This document shows, piece by piece, positions 17,247 through 25,553 of a stretch of DNA of 64,000 nucleotides; within the stretch, counting starts at the first letter, position 1, and each line of letters opens with the position of its first letter. The notes beneath the pieces are model-generated. The model was not told where the DNA came from and did no database searches. It saw only the letters and a list, made by a program, of their open reading frames with translations. The position numbers were made by a program, and so were the translations under genes. The stretch comes from Anaerolineales bacterium UBA6055. Lineage in GTDB: Bacteria > Chloroflexota > Anaerolineae > Aggregatilineales > Phototrophicaceae. The stretch covers positions 1 to 64,000 of the forward strand of contig DIYL01000017.1 in NCBI GenBank assembly GCA_002428985.1, read 5' to 3'.

Positions 17247-19220
17247 ATGCCAGAAACAACTCAATTCGGCGGACCCGAAGATGAAGCTTACGTAGATGGT
17301 GCGCTTAAACCAAACACAATCCTCCTAACACGATACAAGATTATTGGTATCTTAGGTGGTGGTGGGCAAGGTGCAGTCTACCAAGCACGTGACTTAAACT
17401 TCCCAGATGCTAAGCGCCTCGTAGCAATTAAAGAAATGCATGTCCAAGGCGCCGACGCAGGACAACGTGCCTCAACAGTCAAGACATTCCAGCGAGAAGC
17501 TAACATTTTAGCTACGCTCTCGCACCCGGCCATTCCCAAAATTTACGATTCATTTGAGCAGAATGATCGTGTTTATCTGGTGATGGAATATATTAATGGT
17601 AGTGATCTTGAAGCAATCTTGACCAAGACAAAAACATTACCAATGAAGAAAATACTCGAATGGTCAATTGATCTATGCGATGTATTACACTACCTGCATA
17701 GTCATCAACCTGACACAATTATTTTCCGTGATATGAAACCTGCCAATATCATGATTGATGCACTTGGCAAAGTTCGCCTTATCGATTTCGGTATCGCGAA
17801 AGTCTTTGTGAGTGGGAAACGACACACAATGATTGGAACTGAAGGGTATTCAGCGCCAGAACAATATAAAGGTAATGTTACCCCATTAAGCGATATTTAC
17901 AGCCTTGGTGCAACCTTACATCATGTGATTACACGCAAAGACCCTCGTCTTGAACCACCCTTTAGCTTCTCAGAGCGTCCAATCGATGAACATAACCAAG
18001 AAACACCAACGGGGCTAATTAAAGTCATTGAAAAAGCACTTGAATTCGACCCATCCAATCGTTTTACATCTTGTGCAGAGATGAAAGATGCGCTAGAGGA
18101 AGTAAAATATGGAACAGCATCTGCACAGCGTATGACCACAAATGTTCCTATGAATGGAAGTGCTGCACTCAATTCGAATTCAGGCGATGGTAATGAGCAA
18201 AGCACCAGTTTCTTCGACGGTATGGAAGACGGTTTTGCAGCTGCCAAAATGCAAGAACAGTGGAAATTCAAAGCAGAAGATGAAGTTCGATCATCACCTG
18301 CTATGTATGATGACATTATCTATGTTTCATCCTACGATACCAATGTATGGGCAATCAACTCAGATGATGGAGAATTTGTCTGGAAATATCCTACAACCGC
18401 TGGTATAGCGGCATCACCAATTATTGACGAAGAACATAAACTTGTCTTTGTTGGATCCGAAGATTACACATTCTATGCACTAGAATCTCGTTCAGGACGT
18501 ATTAATTGGACATTCCAAACGAATGGAAAGATTCGTAGTACAGCTCGTGTTGCTCATGGCCACGTATTCTTCGGTAGTGACGATGGTAAACTTTATGCGC
18601 TTGTTGCTCAAAATGGTCGTCATCTTTGGGATTATGACACTGTTGCACCGGTACGTACACAACCATGGGTCACCAATGACCTGATTATCTTTGGTAACGA
18701 AGATGGTGAGTTAGCGGGACTCGAACTCAGTGGGGCGAAGAAATGGTCATTCCGTGCGAAACGCGCGATTACATCAAGTCCATATGTTGATCTTGAAGGT
18801 ATTTGTTATTTTGGCTCATTTGATGGCCATCTTCATGCAGTCCAAGCGAATGATGGTTGGCGTGTCTGGAGATTCCGTACAGGACGACCTGTTATATCCT
18901 CCCCAGTTGTTGAAGGTACATATGTTTATTTCGGTGTAACTGATGGCACTTTCTACTCAGTCAATACTCAAACAGGTAAAGACCGCTGGAAATTTAGCGC
19001 AGAAGCTCCAATTATCGGATCACCTGTTGTTCACGAAGAGAGCGTGTATTTTGGCGATACTGACGGTAACTTTTATTGTCTAAATATTACCGATGGCAAA
19101 AAACGTTGGGATTTTAAAACACAAAAGGGAATCACTTCTGCACCCCTAATTACTCATAACAAAATCCTAGTCACGTCAATGGATAATACTGTCTATGCCT
19201 TACCTCTTGTAAGTGCATAA
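17247..19220 (+). CDS. Ser/Thr protein kinase with C-terminal PQQ-type beta-propeller
   Basis: A 657-residue protein. Residues about 30-290 form a Hanks-type kinase: glycine loop GGGGQGAVYQA, VAIKEM lysine, catalytic FRDMKPANIM (His of HRD replaced by Phe, as often in this subgroup), DFGIAK, and the activation loop GTEGYSAPEQY. Residues about 345-655 are repeated PQQ/PQQ-like blades (for example FGSDDGKLYAL, FGNEDGELAGL, FGDTDGNFYCL). No transmembrane helix is visible between the two, so the propeller is probably cytoplasmic and used for scaffolding or ligand sensing. It opens a cluster with PP2C, J-vWA and FHA genes, which suggests a phospho-signalling module. Confidence 0.88.
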   Translation: MPETTQFGGPEDEAYVDGALKPNTILLTRYKIIGILGGGGQGAVYQARDLNFPDAKRLVAIKEMHVQGADAGQRASTVKTFQREANILATLSHPAIPKIYDSFEQNDRVYLVMEYINGSDLEAILTKTKTLPMKKILEWSIDLCDVLHYLHSHQPDTIIFRDMKPANIMIDALGKVRLIDFGIAKVFVSGKRHTMIGTEGYSAPEQYKGNVTPLSDIYSLGATLHHVITRKDPRLEPPFSFSERPIDEHNQETPTGLIKVIEKALEFDPSNRFTSCAEMKDALEEVKYGTASAQRMTTNVPMNGSAALNSNSGDGNEQSTSFFDGMEDGFAAAKMQEQWKFKAEDEVRSSPAMYDDIIYVSSYDTNVWAINSDDGEFVWKYPTTAGIAASPIIDEEHKLVFVGSEDYTFYALESRSGRINWTFQTNGKIRSTARVAHGHVFFGSDDGKLYALVAQNGRHLWDYDTVAPVRTQPWVTNDLIIFGNEDGELAGLELSGAKKWSFRAKRAITSSPYVDLEGICYFGSFDGHLHAVQANDGWRVWRFRTGRPVISSPVVEGTYVYFGVTDGTFYSVNTQTGKDRWKFSAEAPIIGSPVVHEESVYFGDTDGNFYCLNITDGKKRWDFKTQKGITSAPLITHNKILVTSMDNTVYALPLVSA

Positions 19221-19248
19221 TGAAACTACATAAACTTAGGAAATACAA

Positions 19249-20316
19249 ATGAACATAATCCGTCGCATCTTTGGACAATCATCTGAAGAACTAAAATCAG
19301 CGCAAACAGAAACAAATGTGACAACAACTCCTGAAGCACCAAACAGTGACGTTGCAACACAAAACACGGAAGAACTGAAGCAAGCCGAAAGCACAATCGA
19401 AGATGCCGATACTGATGAACTCAACATCGCCTCGGCAGAAAAAATTGAGGACACAACAGAAGAATTTGATAAAGATAAAACACCTATCCCATCAGGTGTG
19501 ACACGTCCTTTATCACAAAACACAGTCGCCCATCAGCAACATGTCTCTTTATCATACGGGCTAGCAAGTGATGTTGGTATGGTCCGAGAAAACAATCAAG
19601 ATGCCTGTTTCGCTATACAACTAAGATCAGTTACGGTTGATGACCGTCCAGATTTTGGATTTTTCATTGTCGCCGATGGTATGGGTGGTCATCATGATGG
19701 TGAAAAAGCATCAGCGTTAACAGTTGAAACACTTGCCGCAGAGATGCTAGAGAACATCTATGTACCAATGCTCAAGCAATTTGACGACAGCGACCGCCCT
19801 ACTGTTGTCGAAGCTCTTGTTGCCGCTGCAGAAAAAGCAAATCTTGAAGTTATTAAGAAAGTGCCAGATGGTGGTACAACATTAACTAGCGTAGCAGTTG
19901 TCGGTAACTTCGCCTATCTAGCTCATGTAGGTGATAGCCGTGCCTATCTCATAAATAATGGTGAAATGGAACAACTGACAAGAGATCATTCCCTTGTGCA
20001 ACGTTTAATTGAACTTAACCAATTGACCCCTGAAGAAGCGGAACATCACCCGCAGAAAAATGTCCTTTATCGGGCTATAGGACAAAGTGAGAATCTCGAA
20101 GTAGAGCGACTCATTCGTCCGTTGCCACCCGGCGCTCAGATGTTGCTGTGTAGTGACGGTTTATGGGGACTTATCGATGATGACACTATGAAAAAGATTA
20201 TACTAGAAGCGCCAACACCGCAAGATGCCTGTGACAAATTAGTTGCACTGGCAAATACAAACGGTGGGACTGACAATATCACGGTTATTATCTTACAAAT
20301 TCCGAGTAGTAAGTAG
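19249..20316 (+). CDS. PP2C-family Ser/Thr protein phosphatase
   Basis: A 355-residue protein. The first 95 residues are acidic, Thr/Glu-rich and probably disordered. The PP2C domain then shows all metal-site motifs: RENNQDA, VADGMGGH, GGTTLTSV, HVGDSRAYL, CSDGLWGL and GGTDNIT. It lacks a membrane anchor. It starts 28 bases after the kinase gene and ends six bases before the J-vWA gene, so it most likely reverses phosphorylation made by the upstream kinase, including on the FHA ligand. The Thr-rich head could itself be a kinase target; that is inference. Confidence 0.9.
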   Translation: MNIIRRIFGQSSEELKSAQTETNVTTTPEAPNSDVATQNTEELKQAESTIEDADTDELNIASAEKIEDTTEEFDKDKTPIPSGVTRPLSQNTVAHQQHVSLSYGLASDVGMVRENNQDACFAIQLRSVTVDDRPDFGFFIVADGMGGHHDGEKASALTVETLAAEMLENIYVPMLKQFDDSDRPTVVEALVAAAEKANLEVIKKVPDGGTTLTSVAVVGNFAYLAHVGDSRAYLINNGEMEQLTRDHSLVQRLIELNQLTPEEAEHHPQKNVLYRAIGQSENLEVERLIRPLPPGAQMLLCSDGLWGLIDDDTMKKIILEAPTPQDACDKLVALANTNGGTDNITVIILQIPSSK

Positions 20317-20322
20317 TAAAAG

Positions 20323-21819
20323 ATGAACAATTTTGATCCATATACCATTCTAGGTGTATCCCAAAATACAAACAGCGACGAAGTTAAGCGGGCATATCGC
20401 AAACTCGCACAACGCCTGCATCCAGATGTCAACCCTAACAGTCGGGGGGCAGCCAATCAATTTCAAGAAATCACTCATGCGTACGAGATATTGTCAGATA
20501 GTTTACGTCGTCATCACTTCGAAGAAGAATTGTCTCAAAAACGTAATCCAGATGACCTATTTTATTCATTGAATGTTACATTATCAAAACGCTCCATCAT
20601 TACTTTGGAAGAATCTCAGGTCATTTATATGCTTGCAGAAATCTTCCCGCCACCGCAACTTCAACAAGACACAACAACGCAGCAGTCCCGTATTAATCTG
20701 ACACTTGTTCTTGATCATAGTAATTCGATGAATGGTCGACGCATGGACAAGGTCAAAGTAGCGGCACACCAAATCATCGATAATTTAGCAAACGACGATT
20801 ATATTTCTGTTGTATCATTCAATGATCGAGCAAATGTTATCATTCCTGCAACACTTGCCCAAGACAAACAGTCGCTAAAAGCTCAAGTTAGCATGATGCA
20901 AGCATCAGGCGGTACCGAGATTTATCAAGGTTTATCTAAAGGTGTTGCTGAAAACGAAAAATTCATGAATGCTAAAATGGTCAATCATGTGATCTTATTG
21001 ACAGATGGACATACCTTTGGAGATCAAGACCGTTGTATTGATTTAGCAGTCCAGTGTGCATCAAAGGGTGTTGGTATTAGTGCAATGGGTTTGGGGAATG
21101 ACTGGAATGATGAATTTCTCGATGAGATTGCATCAAAAACGGGTGGTTCATCAATTTATATTAGTAGTGCAGATGCCGTTGTTCGTTTTCTAAATAATCA
21201 TGTTCGTAACCTCGCAAATGTATTTGCGGAGCGTATGAAGTTATCGATTGCAACAAATCCTGATGTACAACTTGAGCTAGCTTTCAAATTATCGCCTCAT
21301 CCTCAACCACTAGAGATTGATGATGAGTATATCTATCTTGGTAGTTTACAAACATCGCGCCCTATTTCAGTGCTTATGCAGTATCAATTACCTGCTAAGA
21401 TGGACCTCGGATTTAGAAATATTGTACGTATTGTTGCGTCCGGTGATATTTTGCAAAATACAATACCGGAATATCAGACAATTAGTGATTTAACAATTGA
21501 AGTTACGAATGAGCAACATTTGGAAGAACCACCAGCAGCTATTCTCGATGCACTCAGTAAGCTAACACTATATCGCCTACAAGAGCGTGCACAACAAGCT
21601 TTAGAAGAAGGAAACATCGCGGAAGCAACGAAGCGGTTAGAAAATCTTGCAACCCGCTTACTGGAGATGGGTGAAGATGACTTAGCACGTCAAACCCGTC
21701 AAGAAGCCCAGCGCGTCGCCCAAACAATGACCTTCTCTGATAAAGGTAAAAAAACGATCAAATATCAAACGCGTTATCTATTAGCGCCCGGCACAAGCAT
21801 TATTGATGAAATTGAGTAA
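20323..21819 (+). CDS. J-domain / von Willebrand factor A fusion protein
   Basis: A 498-residue protein with a complete N-terminal J domain (residues about 4-68, HPD present in LHPDVNP), and a vWA domain from about residue 125. The MIDAS is intact: DHSNS, the Thr of GGTEIYQGL, and the Asp of LLTDGHTF. After the vWA comes a beta-rich part, then an alpha-helical region (residues about 400-470) with many Glu/Arg and a Gln/Ala-rich helix. J domains stimulate DnaK; vWA domains bind metal-dependently to partner proteins. Together with the neighbouring kinase and phosphatase it recalls TerY-type vWA proteins of the TerY-P triad, but with a chaperone-recruiting head. I know of no standard name. Confidence 0.82.
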   Translation: MNNFDPYTILGVSQNTNSDEVKRAYRKLAQRLHPDVNPNSRGAANQFQEITHAYEILSDSLRRHHFEEELSQKRNPDDLFYSLNVTLSKRSIITLEESQVIYMLAEIFPPPQLQQDTTTQQSRINLTLVLDHSNSMNGRRMDKVKVAAHQIIDNLANDDYISVVSFNDRANVIIPATLAQDKQSLKAQVSMMQASGGTEIYQGLSKGVAENEKFMNAKMVNHVILLTDGHTFGDQDRCIDLAVQCASKGVGISAMGLGNDWNDEFLDEIASKTGGSSIYISSADAVVRFLNNHVRNLANVFAERMKLSIATNPDVQLELAFKLSPHPQPLEIDDEYIYLGSLQTSRPISVLMQYQLPAKMDLGFRNIVRIVASGDILQNTIPEYQTISDLTIEVTNEQHLEEPPAAILDALSKLTLYRLQERAQQALEEGNIAEATKRLENLATRLLEMGEDDLARQTRQEAQRVAQTMTFSDKGKKTIKYQTRYLLAPGTSIIDEIE

Positions 21820-21844
21820 TTGCACGTGAGTTCTTCAGGATTTA

Positions 21845-21874
21845 TTGATTACATATACATTCATGTTATACAAT
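21845..21874 (+). promoter_or_regulatory. Candidate promoter of the FHA/response-regulator genes
   Basis: TTGATT (21845-21850), 18-nt spacer, TACAAT (21869-21874), in the 112-nt gap between the J-vWA gene and the FHA gene. Confidence 0.4.
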
Positions 21875-21922
21875 GTTAAAATTAGAGAGACACAATTTGT
21901 ACAACAGTAAGAAAGGAGCAAG

Positions 21923-21928
21923 ATGTAA
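21923..21928 (+). promoter_or_regulatory. ATG-TAA start-stop element ahead of the FHA gene
   Basis: An AGGAG (21914-21918) lies four bases before an ATG that is immediately followed by TAA. The true ATG at 21932 is only nine bases on. Ribosomes could bind at the minimal ORF and reinitiate. Confidence 0.3.
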
Positions 21929-21931
21929 CCA

Positions 21932-22453
21932 ATGGGTGCATCACAAGCTATGAAACCATGTCCGAATTGTGGTCATGTTAATCGTGTTGGACTACTCTTC
22001 TGTGAGGAATGTGGCAGAAACCTTGCAAGTGCGGTTAATGTAACACTACCAACCCGGAAAATACAGAATGAAACAAATGACGCATCAGCAAAAGCCACAT
22101 GGGGTTCAGCCCGTTTTGAAGATTCACATGTCATTTTGCATGTCCGTGATGCAGCAAATCCCATCAAACTACCCGCAGCACCAAAGTTGACGATGGGACG
22201 TTCCGATGCAGGAACAAGCGATAAACCTAGTATAGACTTTGCTCCGTATGGTGCATTGGATAAAGGGGTTTCTAGATCGCATGCCGCCATCGAACTAAGT
22301 GAAGATACACTTACCCTTGTTGATACAGGCAGTGCAAATGGTACATTTTTAAATGGTCAACGCCTTGTATCGAATCAACCGCGTGTATTACGTGACGGTG
22401 ATGAAATTCGCTTAGGAAAACTAATTGCATATATTTACTTTGAACGTAGCTAG
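21932..22453 (+). CDS. Zinc-ribbon FHA-domain protein
   Basis: A 173-residue protein. An N-terminal zinc ribbon (CPNCG and FCEECG, four cysteines) is followed by a linker and an FHA domain from about residue 85: MGRSDAG, SRSHAAIEL, and NGTFLNG with the conserved Ser/Arg/Asn phosphothreonine-binding residues. FHA domains recognise pThr on kinase targets, so this protein is the likely reader for the adjacent kinase and phosphatase. No transmembrane segment. It is followed 10 bases later by a small gene. Confidence 0.87.
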   Translation: MGASQAMKPCPNCGHVNRVGLLFCEECGRNLASAVNVTLPTRKIQNETNDASAKATWGSARFEDSHVILHVRDAANPIKLPAAPKLTMGRSDAGTSDKPSIDFAPYGALDKGVSRSHAAIELSEDTLTLVDTGSANGTFLNGQRLVSNQPRVLRDGDEIRLGKLIAYIYFERS

Positions 22454-22463
22454 GTGAGTACTC

Positions 22464-22706
22464 ATGTATACAATTATTCTTCATGTTGCCAACTCAGCAC
22501 CTGTTAAAGTTGAGGTTGATGAACTACCCAGCCCAACTGACACATGTATTTTGGGACGCAACCCAAGAGAACGTAATGATAAGGAATTTGATTGGTTGGA
22601 TGAAGGTGTAGAATCTGTCATCTTTCCATGGTGGCGTATCAATTATGTTCAAATTCTACCTAATGATGATGAGGTAGCAGACTTCCCATTGCCATTCCGT
22701 GACTAA
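22464..22706 (+). CDS. Small conserved-looking acidic protein of unknown function
   Basis: An 80-residue acidic protein lying between the FHA and response-regulator genes, with short gaps of 10 and 16 bases that imply one transcript. The sequence has a mix of beta-like segments (TIILHVANSAPVKVEVDEL) and a Trp-rich middle (VIFPWWRINYVQIL). I recognise no family. The tight position within the signalling block suggests a partner of the FHA protein or regulator. Confidence 0.6.
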   Translation: MYTIILHVANSAPVKVEVDELPSPTDTCILGRNPRERNDKEFDWLDEGVESVIFPWWRINYVQILPNDDEVADFPLPFRD

Positions 22707-22722
22707 CAAGTAAAGAAGACCT

Positions 22723-23448
22723 ATGAATCCAAGACAATCTGTAAATAAACAACGCAAGGGTAAACGCATTCTTGTTGTTGATGATGAACCACGTATGATC
22801 GGCTTTATTCGCATGAATCTTGAACTTGAAGATCATCATGTAATCGAAGCTCACAGTGGTCTCGAAGCACTTGATGCCGTTAGAACACAATTACCCGATC
22901 TAGTCCTGTTAGATGTTATGATGCCGGAGCTTGATGGCTTCGAGACATTACGTATGCTACGTGAATTTTCCGAAATTCCGGTCATTATGCTCACCGCAAA
23001 AGGTGAAGAAAATGATAAAGTCTATGGTCTAGAATTAGGTGCCGATGATTATATTACTAAACCATTTGGTCCACGTGAGTTGAGTAGTCGGATCAAAGCG
23101 ATCTTCCGTCGGATCGAAAAACCAACAACAGAAGAAGCAATTCTGGAGGTTGACGACCGCTTGAGTGTCGACTTCAATCAACGAGAAGTTATCGTCAATG
23201 GTGAACATATAAAGCTCAGACCAACAGAGTATCGCCTCCTCTATCATCTTATTAAAAACGCAGGCTGGACAGTTCCGCACGACCAACTTCTACAAAAAGT
23301 ATGGGGATATGAATATCGTGATGAAGCTCATTATGTTCGTCTATATGTGAATTATCTGCGTGAGAAAATTGAAGAAGATCCATCTAACCCGCGTTACATA
23401 ATCACCGAGCGTGGAGTTGGTTATCGGTTTATCAACTTCAAGCAATAG
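22723..23448 (+). CDS. OmpR/PhoB-family response regulator (orphan)
   Basis: A 241-residue regulator with an N-terminal receiver (VVDDEPR acidic pair, phospho-acceptor Asp in LVLLDVMMPELDG, Thr in MLTAKG, Lys in TKPFG) and a C-terminal winged-helix DNA-binding domain (LRPTEYRLLYHLIKNAGW, VRLYVNYLREKIE, ITERGVGYRF). No histidine kinase gene is adjacent; instead it follows Ser/Thr kinase, phosphatase and FHA genes. It may be controlled by a distant sensor kinase or by Ser/Thr phosphorylation. It starts 16 bases after the small acidic protein gene. Confidence 0.9.
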   Translation: MNPRQSVNKQRKGKRILVVDDEPRMIGFIRMNLELEDHHVIEAHSGLEALDAVRTQLPDLVLLDVMMPELDGFETLRMLREFSEIPVIMLTAKGEENDKVYGLELGADDYITKPFGPRELSSRIKAIFRRIEKPTTEEAILEVDDRLSVDFNQREVIVNGEHIKLRPTEYRLLYHLIKNAGWTVPHDQLLQKVWGYEYRDEAHYVRLYVNYLREKIEEDPSNPRYIITERGVGYRFINFKQ

Positions 23449-23453
23449 ATAGT

Positions 23454-23473
23454 GGGTGAAACATGTTTCACCC
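23454..23473. terminator. Perfect palindrome between convergent genes, possible bidirectional terminator
   Basis: GGGTGAAAC and GTTTCACCC flank a two-base centre immediately after the response-regulator stop. The T-tract is poor on both sides, so an operator is an alternative. Confidence 0.45.
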
Positions 23474-23483
23474 CTTCCCTGCT

Positions 23484-23822
23484 TCAGGTATACAAGAAGC
23501 CAAAATCTAGATACAAACACATTTCACTCTCCAGACCTTTACTACCACAATCTATCTTTCCGTATTCCCGAAAAACGAAGATCGAGTGGTCACGTCGTTT
23601 GATCTTTTTCTTGAAAGTGTTCCATTGCGATTTACTAGGCATATCATTACCATCAGCCAATTGGAAATAACTGAGCTTAAAGATCATACGGAAATGATTA
23701 TCTTCAAAATCCTCTAAACTCACTAAGCTCGCGCCACTAGCACCAATCAACAAACTGTTTACCAGTTTGATAACATGCGTCTTTTTGACTTTTCTAAATT
23801 CAGGAAGTTCATCGTTATACAT
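23484..23822 (-). CDS. Hypothetical protein, 112 residues
   Basis: A small basic/aromatic protein convergent with the response-regulator gene and divergent from the membrane glycosyltransferase gene. It has mixed alpha/beta character with a Lys/Arg patch (SQWNTFKKKIKRRDHSIFVF) and a hydrophobic N-terminal helix-like stretch (KLVNSLLIGASGASLVSL). I recognise no family. The opposite strand also has a weak open frame, but amino-acid composition on this strand looks more protein-like. The start ATG at 23822 has only a weak AAGG upstream. Confidence 0.5.
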   Translation of the reverse strand: MYNDELPEFRKVKKTHVIKLVNSLLIGASGASLVSLEDFEDNHFRMIFKLSYFQLADGNDMPSKSQWNTFKKKIKRRDHSIFVFREYGKIDCGSKGLESEMCLYLDFGFLYT

Positions 23823-23915
23823 AGCACCGACCTTAATTTACGTATTTACAACTACTCATAACCTCTGTAGATTATGCTTTCATGACAAGTTTAATTCAGC
23901 TCAAAGATATAAAGC

Positions 23916-25517
23916 ATGGTCAAAAATCTATTTAGAATACTTCTATTACTTATACTAAGCATGATGGTTGTTCATACGATCATTTACATTGTATTTGGTA
24001 TTGCTCTCATTCCATTTCCATTTGACTATGATCAAGCTGAAGGATATGAGTTAAATAATGCAGTACTCATCGCAGAGGGAGGATGCCCATACTGTGATAA
24101 CGATATTTTCCCATTCTATGGAAGTGGCTATCCGCCAGTCTTCCATATTATCATGGCTCCATTTGTCACCCTCTTTGGACCACAATTTTGGTATGGTCGC
24201 CTAATCATCTTTGCTGCAACATTTATAACAGCTTTCGCGATCAGCTGGGCGGTCCATCGCGAAACAGAGCATAAACTTATCTCGATTATCGCAGGTTTAG
24301 CATTTCTAGCATCAAACTATATCTATCACATCGGCCCTCTACTCCGCCAACACCTATTGATGGTTTTATTTGAGACATTAGCAATTGTCATTGTCGCCAA
24401 TGCATTTAATGTGACACAAAAGCAACAACGGCAAAAACTCTTTTTTGGATTTTTATTTCTTTTGTTAGCCGGCTATACAAAGCAACTAGCGTACGCAACT
24501 TGTATAGCCCTTGCAGGCTGGGTCTTCCTACGCAACCCACGTACAGCAATACAATATAGTTTAGGATTAATAGCCGCAGCAGGATTGATATTTGGTATAT
24601 CGATGTTAGCGACCGATAATCAATGGTTTACAAATATCATCATTGCTAATCAAAATCCTTACATTACGGAACAATTCATAGGTCTAATGCTACAATTCTT
24701 GAGATTGCATTGGTGGCTACTTGTGCCAGCAGTACTTATGTTTGTCTATGAATTTTACTTTGACAGACTCTCTGTATACTCAATCTGGTTTGTAGTTTCT
24801 TTTATTGCAACAGCTGGATCCGGCAAGTGGGGAGCCGGAGATAGCTATTATGCAACTGTCTTGGTATCCATGTGTATTCTCAGTGGCATCTTTGTAGGGC
24901 GTTCGCTCAATCAAGGTTGGTCACTACCATCAAAGAATTATATCGTCCGTCTTTTCAATTTTCGAATACCCTATTTTCAGCAATTTCTGGCTTTTTTCGG
25001 ATTAATACTCCTAATAGGTTATGGAGCTACTGTTTTTAAGTTACCCACATCAGGTCCTATTTTCGGGCCTATCGCAAACGCATTAAATATCAGTCCGTTG
25101 CCCTCTTGGCGTTATCCATTATATGACCCTGCCGGCTGGACAGTCGGATACGCAGTAACAGGTCACTTTCCATCGCAACAAGACTATGTAAACGGGTGGG
25201 AAATTATTGATGAAGTCAACAAAACTGACGGATTAGTGATGTCTGAGGATGCTGGATTTAGCTTCCAAAGTGGTCGAGAAGTTATCACAAATGGTGTACA
25301 ACTTAAGAACCTCTGGGAGAATGATCAATACGATCCTAGTGAGCTTATTGATTACATAGAAAATCATAGATTCGGCCTCATTATTTTACGAGCAGATTTA
25401 TTCCCGCCGCCAGTTCTTATTGCAATTAAATCCAATTATGAAATAGATAAGACAATTCCAATGAATGGGTTTGAATATGAACTATGGAGACCATCAGAAA
25501 GCCCCTCTACAGAATGA
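23916..25517 (+). CDS. Polytopic glycosyltransferase of the GT39/ArnT-like (GT-C) type
   Basis: A 533-residue membrane protein with about ten helices. After the first helix a large outer loop starts with FPFDYDQAEGYELNN, containing the Asp/Glu pair typical of GT-C enzymes that use polyprenyl-phosphate sugars, and GSGYPPVFHIIMAPF. The C-terminal 150 residues form a hydrophilic outer domain. These enzymes transfer sugars to lipids or proteins outside the membrane. The acceptor is unknown. The gene stands alone, with a hairpin over its stop codon. Confidence 0.7.
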   Translation: MVKNLFRILLLLILSMMVVHTIIYIVFGIALIPFPFDYDQAEGYELNNAVLIAEGGCPYCDNDIFPFYGSGYPPVFHIIMAPFVTLFGPQFWYGRLIIFAATFITAFAISWAVHRETEHKLISIIAGLAFLASNYIYHIGPLLRQHLLMVLFETLAIVIVANAFNVTQKQQRQKLFFGFLFLLLAGYTKQLAYATCIALAGWVFLRNPRTAIQYSLGLIAAAGLIFGISMLATDNQWFTNIIIANQNPYITEQFIGLMLQFLRLHWWLLVPAVLMFVYEFYFDRLSVYSIWFVVSFIATAGSGKWGAGDSYYATVLVSMCILSGIFVGRSLNQGWSLPSKNYIVRLFNFRIPYFQQFLAFFGLILLIGYGATVFKLPTSGPIFGPIANALNISPLPSWRYPLYDPAGWTVGYAVTGHFPSQQDYVNGWEIIDEVNKTDGLVMSEDAGFSFQSGREVITNGVQLKNLWENDQYDPSELIDYIENHRFGLIILRADLFPPPVLIAIKSNYEIDKTIPMNGFEYELWRPSESPSTE

Positions 25518-25527
25518 CAAGGGGCTT
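25499..25527. terminator. Bidirectional hairpin between convergent genes
   Basis: AAGCCCCT (25499-25506) pairs with AGGGGCTT (25520-25527). It spans the stop of the plus-strand glycosyltransferase and lies 27 nt past the minus-strand vWA gene, where a short T-rich tail follows. Confidence 0.6.
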
Positions 25528-25553
25528 CATGATTGTATGAAGTGGTCGTTATC

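Noticed and set aside
23452..23670. A plus-strand frame following the response regulator, opposite the 112-residue hypothetical gene.
   Set aside because: It begins inside the palindrome, has no SD, and its composition is poorer than the minus-strand reading; the minus strand is preferred, though with modest confidence.
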